Below are positions 56,556 through 64,000 of a stretch of DNA of 64,000 bases, in pieces (position 1 is the stretch's first letter; the number at the start of each line of letters is the position of its first letter). The position numbers and the translations under genes are program-made. This stretch comes from Stanieria cyanosphaera PCC 7437 (lineage in GTDB: Bacteria > Cyanobacteriota > Cyanobacteriia > Cyanobacteriales > Xenococcaceae), in assembly GCF_000317575.1 (NCBI RefSeq), contig NC_019748.1, positions 1,380,001 to 1,444,000 of the forward strand, read 5' to 3'. The notes beneath the pieces were generated by a model. That model did not search any database. It was not told the DNA's origin and was given only the letters and a program-made list of their open reading frames with translations.

Positions 56556-58105
56556 CATCCTCCCATCGGCAAGCTGACGCTGTGCCGAGGGATTCCTAAG
56601 ACTCACGACTTAGGTTTCTGTTTCCTTCCGCTGTGCGCGGTTTTACTCAGTTGCCTACGCGAGTTGCTCATGGGGGAAACCACGGGGCGTACAAGGACTC
56701 GAACCAAGTTCGAGTCACAGCCCCTCCCCAAGACCGCACTCGCTCCTTTAGAGCTATGTCTATCAGGTCTTACACTCGATCCACAGACTGTCACTGCGAG
56801 TCCCGCAGCCAAAATATTACGACTGGCGTTGACGTCTCGGTCGTGAGTTGTCCTGCATTCTGGACAGTCCCATCCTCTAACATTCAACGGCAGTTTATCG
56901 ATTACAAAACCGCAGTTTCCACACCTTTTACTGGACGGAAACCATCGGTCAATTTTTACCAGTTCTCGACCATACCACTGGCATTTGTATTCAAGTTGTC
57001 GAATCAATTCTCCCCATCCAGCATCGGAGATGCTACGAGCAAGAGAACGATTCTTGACCATGTTCCGCACAGCCAAATCCTCAACCGCAATCACTTGGTT
57101 TTCGCGTACCAGTTGAGTTGTCAGCTTGTGCAGAAAATCCTTTCTAGAATCAGCTATTTTAGCTTGAAGTTTCGCTACAGCTATTCTTGCTTTTTCTCTA
57201 TTTTTAGAGTCTTTTTGTTTCCGAGAAAGTGCTTTTTGTGCTGCTCTAAGTCTTCGGTATTTGTTATTAAAGTGCTTGGGATTGGTTACTTTTTCCCCGT
57301 CGCTGGTAGTGACCAAGCTAGTCAAACCAGCATCCAGCCCAATGTTTTTAGTCGTTGGTGGAAGTGGTTTGACTGTTGGGTCTTCAACCAAAAAAGAAAC
57401 ATACCAGCGACCAGATGGAGTAAGTTTGACTGTTACAGTGGACGGGCTGCATTCTTCAGGAAAATATCTACTCCAAACAAGATTCAAAGGCTCTTTGCAC
57501 TTAGCAAGCCACAGATTACCATTCTTCCACTTAAAAGCAGAACGGGTAAACTCAGCATTTCCGCCATTCCGTTTCTTTTTGAAATTGGGATATTTAGCTC
57601 GTTTTGCCCAGAAGTTTTCAAACGCTTTGCTCAAATGGCGAAGTGTTTGCTGAAGAGGTACGCAGCTAACCTCGTTCAAGAAACTAAGTTCTTCTTCTTT
57701 TTTCCAAGCAGTAAGCAGAGAAGAGGTTTGATTGTAGCCAATTCTTTCTTGTTGCTGATACCACCCTTCAGTTCTAGCTGCCAAAGCTTTGTTGTAAACC
57801 AATCGAACGCAACCCATCGTCCGACGCAAGAGTTCTTCTTGTTCGGATGTCGGGTAAAACCTATATTTGTAGGCGCGTTCGACCATCTACAGCATTTAAT
57901 TCAACAACTCTCACATTTTAACATATTCAACCTGAAAACTATGGACGAACTAAAATATTTGCAACTTATCGGGGCATCGAACCCCTCAAGTTGCTCCGTT
58001 TCCTCAGTGCCTGTCGCCTGGGGTTTCCCCAGGCGTTTATACGGCACGTCCCACCGCCAAGCTCCTACCGTCGCTATGGCGGGGGTCTCCACGGAGGTCT
58101 AGATG
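56552..58105 (-). mobile_element. tnpB-only IS200/IS605-type element
   Basis: The element carries only tnpB (no tnpA) and is read on the minus strand. Its left end starts after TTGAT (58106-58110, minus strand), the target motif known for ISDra2-like elements, and has a long hairpin including CCTGGGG-AAA-CCCCAGG-like arms near 58013-58035. Its right end has a hairpin (CGGCA / TGCCG) and ends GGGAGGATGTCAA at 56552. No target duplication is expected or seen. The exact right boundary is uncertain by a base or two. It sits between two convergent genes whose stops abut its ends. Confidence 0.75.
56603..57886 (-). CDS. tnpB: TnpB RNA-guided nuclease of an IS200/IS605 element
   Basis: 427 residues. 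The RuvC residues are intact: Asp185 in NIGLDAGLTSLV, Glu269 in VIAVEDLAVRNM, and Asp351 in HDRDVNASRNI. The zinc finger has C322-x2-C325 and C341-x2-C344. The N-terminal wedge (VERAYKYRFYPTSEQEELL) is typical. TnpB uses a guide RNA from the right end to cut the empty target site next to the target-adjacent motif, which favours retention of the element. Length and motifs suggest an active enzyme. A long antisense frame on the + strand is a shadow. TnpA must be supplied in trans for mobility. Confidence 0.93.
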   Translation of the reverse strand: MVERAYKYRFYPTSEQEELLRRTMGCVRLVYNKALAARTEGWYQQQERIGYNQTSSLLTAWKKEEELSFLNEVSCVPLQQTLRHLSKAFENFWAKRAKYPNFKKKRNGGNAEFTRSAFKWKNGNLWLAKCKEPLNLVWSRYFPEECSPSTVTVKLTPSGRWYVSFLVEDPTVKPLPPTTKNIGLDAGLTSLVTTSDGEKVTNPKHFNNKYRRLRAAQKALSRKQKDSKNREKARIAVAKLQAKIADSRKDFLHKLTTQLVRENQVIAVEDLAVRNMVKNRSLARSISDAGWGELIRQLEYKCQWYGRELVKIDRWFPSSKRCGNCGFVIDKLPLNVRGWDCPECRTTHDRDVNASRNILAAGLAVTVCGSSVRPDRHSSKGASAVLGRGCDSNLVRVLVRPVVSPMSNSRRQLSKTAHSGRKQKPKS

Positions 58106-58106
58106 A

Positions 58107-61100
58107 TCAAGAAACTCGACAACCCAATCTAGTTAAACCTTGAATGGCAGGAGTAAATTCTGGATTAAGCTCTCTTGCCTTTCTATAAGCATCACAAGCC
58201 TCACTATATCTTTGCCATCCTTCTAGGGCAGATGCTTTATTGATCCAAACAAAAGGATCGTTGGGTTCAATTTCTTCAGCACGTTCAAACGCAGCTAATG
58301 CTTCATCGGTTTTGTTTTGAAAAGCTAAAGCAATTCCACGCCCTACCCAAGATTTATAATCATCAGGATTAATTTTTAAAGCTTTATCAAACGAATCAAT
58401 TGCCTCTGCTTGATCTCCAGCTTGAGAGAGAGCCAAACCTCGATCGCGCCACGCATGATAAAAACTAGGATTAATTGTTACTGCTTGATCAAAAGATGCG
58501 ATCGCTTCAGGAAGATTACCCATCCCATCTCGCAACAAAGAGCCACGATTTTGCCAAGTAATATAAGATTCTGGTTGAATTTCTAAGGCACGATCAAAAG
58601 CAGCTAATGCTTCTGAATATTTGCCCATCGCAAATAAAGCATTACCTTTTCCTAGCCAAGCCAAGTGAGATTCTGGCTGAATAGCAATTGCTTTTTCATA
58701 AGAATCAAGAGCTTTTTGCTGTTGTCGCAATTTACTAAAAACATTACCGCGATCAATCCAAGCTGTCACATTTTTGGAGTTTTCTTGTAAAACTTGGTCG
58801 TAAGCAACCACAGCTTCTTGATAAACTCGATCTGCTGATTGATTTTGACCTAAATATTGAAGTGCCAAGGCTTTATTTTGCCAAAATCTGGGGTCTAAAG
58901 GTTTAATTACCTGAGCTTTATTAAAATCACTCAATGCTTCTTGATATTTACCCAAGCCAATTAAAGCCAAACCGCGATCGCTTAAAGCTTGTGCATTATT
59001 TGACTCTATTTCTAGTGCTTTGTCTTGAGCAGCAATTGCTTCAAGATAATTTTCTAATTTATAAAGTGTTCTACCTTTACGATTCCAGGTTTCAGCTTTG
59101 TTTGGCTCTAAATCTAAAGCTTTTTCATAGGAGACTAAAGCAGCAGGAAATCTTTCTAAACGATAAAGAGCATCACCACGACTTTTCCAAGTACTAGCAT
59201 TTTGAGTATCTAGTTGAATTGCTTCGTCATAAGCTGCTAATGCTTCTTGAAAACGTTCTAAATGATAAAGCGCGTCTCCTCTTCCTTGCCAAGCTTTGAC
59301 ATTGTTGGGTTGCAGATCGATAGCTTGCTGAAATTTGGTTAAGGCTGTTTCTGGCTCTTGAGTTAACAATCTTTGTCCTTGAGACCAATAATACAATGGT
59401 CTAAGAGTCGGCGAAAAAAATTCAATACTAGCTAGTAAAGAACCAATTCCAGCTAAAGCAATTAAAAAATAAACCAAGTTTGATTTGTTGCCCATTCCTT
59501 CGGGAACAACTGTTGGCAAATTGATATTATTAAAAAAGTCTGATTTACCCGTATTGCTAGCACTAATAGTTTCGCTCGGACTAAAGTTACCAGATACATG
59601 ATAAATTCGATTAAGATCGCTTAAAACTTTTTCGGCTGATTGATAACGTTTACCTAAATCTAGGCTAGTCATCTTGGCGAGAATTTTCTGTAATTTGCGA
59701 TTAATTTGTAATCCTTCTTGCCAAATAACTTCTCCTGTTTGTTTTTCGATCGAAAGATGTTGAGCTTCAACTCCTGTCAAAGCACAAATCATCGTAATTC
59801 CTAAAGCATAAAGATCGCTGCTTACTGTTGGTCTTCCAGCAATCTGCTCCGGAGGCATATAAGCTTTGGTGCCTACTGGTTCAATAGCACTAGTTTTGAG
59901 TTTAGTTAAATTGCCAATGTCTTTTAAAACTCCAAAATCAATCAGCATGACACGCTGATCTGAGTTACGAATTAATAAATTCGATGGTTTAATGTCGCGG
60001 TGAATTACTCGATGCTGATGAATAAAAGCCAATACTATTAAAGCATCGGCTAATAACTCTACCACTTGTTCTTCTGTTAGAGTCTTAGTCTGTTCTAGCT
60101 TTTTTTGTAAGTTTTCTCCAGGAATATAGGCTTGAACTAAATAAAATTCACCATTATCTTCAAAATGATCCCAGATCTGAGGAATTTGTTCGTGATAACT
60201 TAGTCTTTCTAAAACTGCTATTTCATTGGAAAATTGACGTTCGGCTGCTTGAATATTAGTAGGATCGCGGTCTGAAAATTTAATTTCCTTAATTACACAT
60301 GGAGATTGATAGTGTCGCCAAAGATTATCAGCTAAATAAGTATAAATTCCTGCTTTCCCGCCAAGATAACTGGTAATTCGATAGCGTCCACCAACAACTT
60401 GCTCTACTTTTAGTAATGGTTGTAAATCGTACAGAACTTCAATTGCTGAGTTATATCTTTCTATACATTTGGGATCAACCATGCGATTAATAATTTCTCC
60501 TAAACGAGAACTAATCGAACAGTAATTCTGCCAGTTTAACTGGTTTGTCTCTTCTAAATTTTCTAATTCTATTGGAGATCGCCCTGTGAGCGCATAGATA
60601 GCTGTTTGACCTAAAGCATAAAGATCACTAGCTAAAGTAGGTTGACCCGCAATTTGTTCTGGTGGCATAAATCCTTGAGTGCCTACCATTTGCGTAAAAA
60701 CAGCTTGTCCTTGAGAATTGAGCGCGATCGTACTAATTTCTTTAACTGCACCAAAATCAATCAGAACAAATCTTCCATCTTGTTTACGTCTGATTAAATT
60801 AGCAGGTTTAATGTCACGATGAATAACATTGGTTTTATGAACAAAATCTAAAACTCTCAAAACATCTTGTAGCAATCCAATAACTTGAGTTTCGTTAAAA
60901 AGATTACGTTCAATTTCTGCTTGTAGCTCTTCTCCTTCAATGTATTCTTGTACCAGATAAAATTCGTGGTCTTCCTCAAAATAACTAATCAACTGAGGAA
61001 TTTGATCGTGACTTCCTAATCTTTGCAAAACTGATGCTTCATTAACAAAACGCTGTTTAGCGTTTTCCCAAACCCGAAGATTATTGGTTCGTGGTTGCAG

Positions 61101-61295
61101 TTGTTTAATCACACATTGTGGATGATTGGGTTGACTTAAATCGTTGGCGAGATAAGTTCGTCCAAATCCACCTCTACCTACTTGCCGCACAATTTGGTAA
61201 CGTTGATCGAGGATTGTGCCAGGATGATGCATTTTAGCTCCAGAGACGGGAAACATATCTCCAGAATTAGATCTGTTAGGTTCTATATTGGACAT
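58107..61295 (-). CDS. double serine/threonine kinase with TPR repeats
   Basis: 1062 residues. Kinase 1 (about 33-295) has GRGGFGRTYL, Lys64, HRDIKPAN (Asp161) and DFG 180-182. Kinase 2 (about 303-575) has Lys336, HRDIKPSN (Asp434) and DFG 453-455, but its glycine loop reads YLGGKAGIYTYL and is degenerate. A membrane helix (NLVYFLIALAGIGSLLA) follows at about 597-615, then roughly ten TPR motifs to the C-terminus. The kinases are cytoplasmic and the TPRs probably face the other side. Two tandem Hanks kinases in one protein are unusual. The TGA stop lies inside the target motif TTGAT of the adjacent TnpB element. Confidence 0.9.
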   Translation of the reverse strand: MSNIEPNRSNSGDMFPVSGAKMHHPGTILDQRYQIVRQVGRGGFGRTYLANDLSQPNHPQCVIKQLQPRTNNLRVWENAKQRFVNEASVLQRLGSHDQIPQLISYFEEDHEFYLVQEYIEGEELQAEIERNLFNETQVIGLLQDVLRVLDFVHKTNVIHRDIKPANLIRRKQDGRFVLIDFGAVKEISTIALNSQGQAVFTQMVGTQGFMPPEQIAGQPTLASDLYALGQTAIYALTGRSPIELENLEETNQLNWQNYCSISSRLGEIINRMVDPKCIERYNSAIEVLYDLQPLLKVEQVVGGRYRITSYLGGKAGIYTYLADNLWRHYQSPCVIKEIKFSDRDPTNIQAAERQFSNEIAVLERLSYHEQIPQIWDHFEDNGEFYLVQAYIPGENLQKKLEQTKTLTEEQVVELLADALIVLAFIHQHRVIHRDIKPSNLLIRNSDQRVMLIDFGVLKDIGNLTKLKTSAIEPVGTKAYMPPEQIAGRPTVSSDLYALGITMICALTGVEAQHLSIEKQTGEVIWQEGLQINRKLQKILAKMTSLDLGKRYQSAEKVLSDLNRIYHVSGNFSPSETISASNTGKSDFFNNINLPTVVPEGMGNKSNLVYFLIALAGIGSLLASIEFFSPTLRPLYYWSQGQRLLTQEPETALTKFQQAIDLQPNNVKAWQGRGDALYHLERFQEALAAYDEAIQLDTQNASTWKSRGDALYRLERFPAALVSYEKALDLEPNKAETWNRKGRTLYKLENYLEAIAAQDKALEIESNNAQALSDRGLALIGLGKYQEALSDFNKAQVIKPLDPRFWQNKALALQYLGQNQSADRVYQEAVVAYDQVLQENSKNVTAWIDRGNVFSKLRQQQKALDSYEKAIAIQPESHLAWLGKGNALFAMGKYSEALAAFDRALEIQPESYITWQNRGSLLRDGMGNLPEAIASFDQAVTINPSFYHAWRDRGLALSQAGDQAEAIDSFDKALKINPDDYKSWVGRGIALAFQNKTDEALAAFERAEEIEPNDPFVWINKASALEGWQRYSEACDAYRKARELNPEFTPAIQGLTRLGCRVS

Positions 61296-61561
61296 GATCT
61301 ATCCTAGCCAAAAAATTGTAGATAAAATGATTTTTTGAAGTTGCCTTCAATGATTTTGTTTATTTTAGCGAGGAGATTTTATCAATAGCTGGATCATTAT
61401 TTTTTTTAATTTTCTTTATTTTTACTAAAGAATCTTAACAACAATCTTAATTTTAAGACTGCATATCCAGAGCGACATTATCATACATTATAGAATAAAT
61501 ATATCAGTTAATCGGCTGATTTTAGTTTACTTATCAAGTTTAATTAATTTGGTTAATAACT

Positions 61562-62128
61562 ATGAAAACTAAATATTTACTTAAAAACTTAACAGGAGCA
61601 ATTGCTTTAACTAGCGGGATTGCTCTAATTGGCATTCCTACGTTAGCACAATCGTTTTATTTTTTTCCTTCTAGTTATTTCTATCGTTCAGCTTTTCCCT
61701 ATGAATCGGAAGATAATCCAAATGTAGCTGAATTATTAGCTGCCAATCCAGAGTTAAAAACTGTTTCTTCTTTATTAAAAGATGCCAACTTGGCAGAAAG
61801 TCTTGACGAAAAAGAAGTAACCTTTTTTGCTCCAACTGATGAAGCTTTTCAAGCTTTACCTGTTGCTACTCAAGAAAAATTATCTAATCCAGACAAATTG
61901 GCTCAATTACTCAAATATCATATTGTTGAAGGAAAAATTACCGACGAGAATATTAAAACTCAAAAAATAGCGACTTTATTAGGTAGTCCAGTCAAAATTG
62001 TAGGCGTTCCCCTACAAAATAAACAAGTTCAAATTAAACTCAACCAAGCGACAGCAAGTCAACCTCTTCCTGCTACCAATGGTGTTGTGATTCCGATTGA
62101 TAGTGTGTTACTTCCTCCTAACTTCTAG
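61562..62128 (+). CDS. secreted fasciclin (FAS1) domain protein
   Basis: 188 residues. A signal peptide (GAIALTSGIALIGIPTL, cleavage after LAQ) precedes a short Tyr/Ser/Phe-rich stretch, then one FAS1 domain with VSSLLKDANLAESL, the conserved TFFAPTDEAFQAL and the H-box YHIVEGKI, ending NGVVIPIDSVLLPP. FAS1 domains mediate adhesion in many organisms; cyanobacterial ones are often periplasmic or outer-surface proteins. Its 3' end overlaps the convergent ftsW gene by 21 bases. Confidence 0.9.
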   Translation: MKTKYLLKNLTGAIALTSGIALIGIPTLAQSFYFFPSSYFYRSAFPYESEDNPNVAELLAANPELKTVSSLLKDANLAESLDEKEVTFFAPTDEAFQALPVATQEKLSNPDKLAQLLKYHIVEGKITDENIKTQKIATLLGSPVKIVGVPLQNKQVQIKLNQATASQPLPATNGVVIPIDSVLLPPNF

Positions 62129-63286
62129 GGATTTTCTTAACCTCATTGGTTCGGTTTGACAATTTTCTCTAGCTACTCTAATTAATAATGCTGCTAATAA
62201 CAAACTAGCAATCATCGAGTTAGTACCATAGCTAAAAAAGGGTAAAGGTAAACCTGTGGTAGGCAAAGAACCAGTTGCTACGCCGATATTAATTAAAGAT
62301 TGTCCTACCATCAAAATCATCACTCCAATTGCTACTAATCTGGAGATTGGATTGTTACATTTAAAAGCTACTCTTAAAGCCAAAGTTCCGTAACCAAGAA
62401 TAAAAACTAAGAGTAAAACACTACCAATAAAACCAAATTCTTCAGCATAAACTGCAAAAATGAAATCTGTAGTACGAATTGGTAAATAGGACAATTTTTG
62501 TTGAGATAAGCCAAAACCAGAACCACCTAAACCACCAGACGCGATCGCAAGTAAACTTTGAATTAATTGATAACCTTTACCCTGATAATCTTGCCAAGGA
62601 TCGAGAAAAAAGACAATTCGATCGCGTTGATAAGGATTAATATAAATACTCAAAGTAGCTAAACTTAAACCTCCAATTGAAGTCATTAACAACTGACTCC
62701 AAGGTAATTGAGCAGCAACCGCTATTAACCACAAACTCATACCACACAAAGCTGTCGTACTCAAATTTGGTTGTTTTAAAATCCCCAGCAAAATTACACT
62801 AAAAATAGCTAACCAACCAATTTTTACACCAGAATCTAGTTTTTTCCATTGAGCAAAAAGATAAGCTGCTTGTAACACTAAAAAGGGTTTAATTAATTCT
62901 GAAGGCTGTAAAGTAAAAGGACCAATAGCAATCCAACGACTAGCACCATAAGTAGTTTTTCCTAAGCCTGGAATCAAAGTCATAAAAATTGCCAACAAAC
63001 ATACTATTACCATCCAAGGAGAAAGCTTTAAAACCGCTTTTAAAGGGTTATTTACCACTGAAAAAAAACAAACAAAGCCAATCAACACCCCTAATAATTG
63101 GCGTTTTAATAAATAAAAACCATCGTTGTATTCAACTACGCCTTCAGGGAAAGAAGCAGATACCAAAGTAACTAAACCAACCAACAGCCAAACCAAAGTT
63201 AACCAATACAACAATCTTGCTTCTAACGCCCAATGTTTCGTTTGCAAATTAAAGCGAGAACTTAACAACTTGAGATATTGCTGCAC
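62108..63286 (-). CDS. ftsW: FtsW/RodA-type cell-cycle protein (SEDS family)
   Basis: 392 residues starting at GTG, with about ten membrane helices. SEDS proteins polymerise lipid II into glycan strands together with a class B penicillin-binding protein. Conserved parts are GASRWIAIGPFTLQPSELIKP, YQLIQSLLAIASGGLGGSGFG, DFIFAVYAEEFGFIGS and PTTGLPLPFFSYGTNSMI. The sequence fits FtsW better than RodA (GGLGGSGFG and TGLPLPFFSYG), the division rather than elongation enzyme, but the split is not absolute. It lies downstream of apcC but is separated by a terminator. Confidence 0.88.
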   Translation of the reverse strand: MQQYLKLLSSRFNLQTKHWALEARLLYWLTLVWLLVGLVTLVSASFPEGVVEYNDGFYLLKRQLLGVLIGFVCFFSVVNNPLKAVLKLSPWMVIVCLLAIFMTLIPGLGKTTYGASRWIAIGPFTLQPSELIKPFLVLQAAYLFAQWKKLDSGVKIGWLAIFSVILLGILKQPNLSTTALCGMSLWLIAVAAQLPWSQLLMTSIGGLSLATLSIYINPYQRDRIVFFLDPWQDYQGKGYQLIQSLLAIASGGLGGSGFGLSQQKLSYLPIRTTDFIFAVYAEEFGFIGSVLLLVFILGYGTLALRVAFKCNNPISRLVAIGVMILMVGQSLINIGVATGSLPTTGLPLPFFSYGTNSMIASLLLAALLIRVARENCQTEPMRLRKSLEVRRK

Positions 63287-63321
63287 TATTCTAACGAGTC
63301 ATTATTTATTAACCCATTAAA

Positions 63322-63350
63322 AATAACAAAAAGAGGTCGTTACCGACCCC
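63322..63350 (-). terminator. terminator of the apc operon, after apcC
   Basis: On the minus strand GGGGTCGGTAACGACCTC forms a stem of GGTCG/CGACC with a GTAA loop and is followed by TTTTTG. It lies about 25 bases past the apcC stop and ends the allophycocyanin transcript before ftsW. Confidence 0.88.
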
Positions 63351-63375
63351 AATTAAAAACTTTTGTATCTATTTA

Positions 63376-63579
63376 TCACAATAAGCCTGTATTAGTACCT
63401 TGCTTTCCAGTTGCCAATTCTACTTTGAGAATTTTGCCACCCATTTTCATGATTCGCTGTTGCTCACGAAACCAGTTATCATAAGGAACTAATTTAGTAA
63501 AGTAAGTATTTTGAAGTTCGCGCTGAGTCCGAATTCTAGTTTGACTAGGAACACAAGCAGTAACTTTAAACATCCGCAT
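63376..63579 (-). CDS. apcC: phycobilisome core small linker (7.8 kDa)
   Basis: 67 residues from the ATG at 63577-63579 (MRMFKVTACVPSQTRIRTQ), preceded by AGGAG. ApcC is the small linker that caps the allophycocyanin cylinders of the phycobilisome core. The whole sequence is close to that of other cyanobacteria (NTYFTKLVPYDNWFREQQR, GGKILKVELATGKQGTN). A longer in-frame start 22 codons upstream is not supported because the extension is not part of the family. It is the last gene of the apc unit. Confidence 0.96.
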   Translation of the reverse strand: MRMFKVTACVPSQTRIRTQRELQNTYFTKLVPYDNWFREQQRIMKMGGKILKVELATGKQGTNTGLL

Positions 63580-63704
63580 AAGTTGACTTCTCCTAATGCT
63601 GTTAAATATTCTTTTGTGATTAATATTCGATTTCTTTTGTATCACAGTAAGGCATTAATTTCGGTGATGATGCTCCTTACCGCAAAATCTTAAAAGACTA
63701 AAAA

Positions 63705-63825
63705 CATACTAAGGTCGGGAGTCAAGAGTCAATACTAGATCGCTAAAACTCATCTTTTTTTTCGCGCTCGAAAGACTAAGCCTTGTAGGAACTAGCACTC
63801 ACTCTGGACTTCCCGAACCTCTAAG
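63705..63825 (-). promoter_or_regulatory. long stem-loop between apcB and apcC
   Basis: GGTCGGGAGTC (63713-63723) can pair with GACTTCCCGAACC (63807-63819) with two single-base bulges, leaving a loop of about 80 bases that holds another small stem. On the minus strand there is no T-run after it, so it is more likely a processing or stability element, or an attenuator that sets apcC below apcAB, than a full terminator. Confidence 0.55.
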
Positions 63826-63862
63826 TTTAAAACTATTTACCAACTTAAGGCCGTATCGGCAA

Positions 63863-64000
63863 TTAGCTCAAGCCAGAGCAAATGTAGTCTAAGTAAACAC
63901 CCATTTCTTTTCCTGCATCAGCACCTACCAAGCTAGCAGTAACTTCTTTGATTGCTTGGATTGCTTGAACAGTTGAAGAAACAGGAACACCTAAAGAATT
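63863..64000 (-). CDS. apcB: allophycocyanin beta subunit, 3' end (partial)
   Basis: The 45 C-terminal residues are in the window (from [20 protein letters not shown] to [12 protein letters not shown], stop TAA at 63863-63865). They match ApcB closely. ApcB carries one phycocyanobilin and forms the core cylinder with ApcA. The gene runs off the window edge. It lies 283 bases upstream of apcC on the same strand. Confidence 0.95.
   Translation of the reverse strand, partial: NSLGVPVSSTVQAIQAIKEVTASLVGADAGKEMGVYLDYICSGLS

Noticed and set aside
57955-57985. tRNA T-arm-like sequence (GGGGTTCGATGCCCC on the minus strand)
   Set aside because: No acceptor, D or anticodon arms can be placed around it; it belongs to the left end of the TnpB element.
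56633-58102. Long + strand open frame opposite tnpB
   Set aside because: It is antisense to an intact tnpB with conserved RuvC and zinc-finger residues, has no family signal, and is rich in Cys, Phe and Ser as expected of a shadow frame.

Overview
The window is chromosomal DNA from a cyanobacterium. It ends in phycobilisome core genes (apcB, partial, and apcC). It carries many copies of the HIP1 octamer GCGATCGC and families that are largely cyanobacterial: DUF928, a filamentous-haemagglutinin-type TPS exoprotein, a DXCF-type GAF histidine kinase, a DHH-CBS-tRNA nucleotidyltransferase fusion, and kinase-TPR proteins. Base composition is AT-rich and genes are well spaced. A unicellular or pleurocapsalean lineage (for example Stanieria-like) is a guess; the sequence does not settle the genus.

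Layout. 1-2.1 kb: a partial gene, a SAM hydrolase of the DUF62 family, a small basic protein and a DUF928 exported protein. 3.0-10.6 kb: a surface-polysaccharide-like region with a GT2 and a GT4 glycosyltransferase, a VanZ protein with an embedded LamG-like domain, an orphan HicB and a 694-residue LamG-like protein of unknown role. 10.8-18.9 kb: purK, a PAS-GGDEF-EAL protein, a STAND NTPase with TPRs, and a second VanZ-LamG paralogue directly behind it. 19.0-22.2 kb: gyrA and a GrpB-fold gene, ending in a terminator. 22.8-30.3 kb: a small secreted peptide, a TPS exoprotein, bioF, a RuBisCO-like protein (DK-MTP-1-P enolase), a heptanucleotide tandem repeat, a zinc-ribbon membrane protein with a DUF29 gene, and trmB. 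30.4-39.4 kb: a DUF6492 protein, a TacA/TacT toxin-antitoxin pair, the tRNA nucleotidyltransferase fusion, citrate synthase, pyruvate dehydrogenase E2 and a UbiH-like monooxygenase.

39.7-49.8 kb is a signalling region. It holds a three-gene run (multi-receiver OmpR/Hpt/GGDEF regulator, a GAF-PAS histidine kinase whose first GAF looks like a DXCF cyanobacteriochrome, and a lone receiver), then dnaB, then a second multi-receiver regulator paralogous to the first. The two paralogues have each lost the phosphoacceptor Asp in a different one of their two C-terminal receivers.

50-64 kb: a decayed TnpB-element right end, NDH-2, a DUF155/RMD1 protein, an alpha/beta hydrolase, a TrmJ-like methyltransferase, a class A beta-lactamase-like protein, an intact tnpB-only IS200/IS605 element wedged between two convergent genes, a protein with two kinase domains and TPRs, a fasciclin protein, ftsW, and apcC/apcB.

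The observations most worth following are the candidate light-sensing phosphorelay with a c-di-GMP output at 39.7-45.6 kb, the reciprocal receiver degeneration between the two multi-receiver paralogues, the TnpB element that supplies a host stop codon together with an orphan TnpB right end 6 kb away, and the duplicated VanZ-LamG family next to a STAND NTPase.
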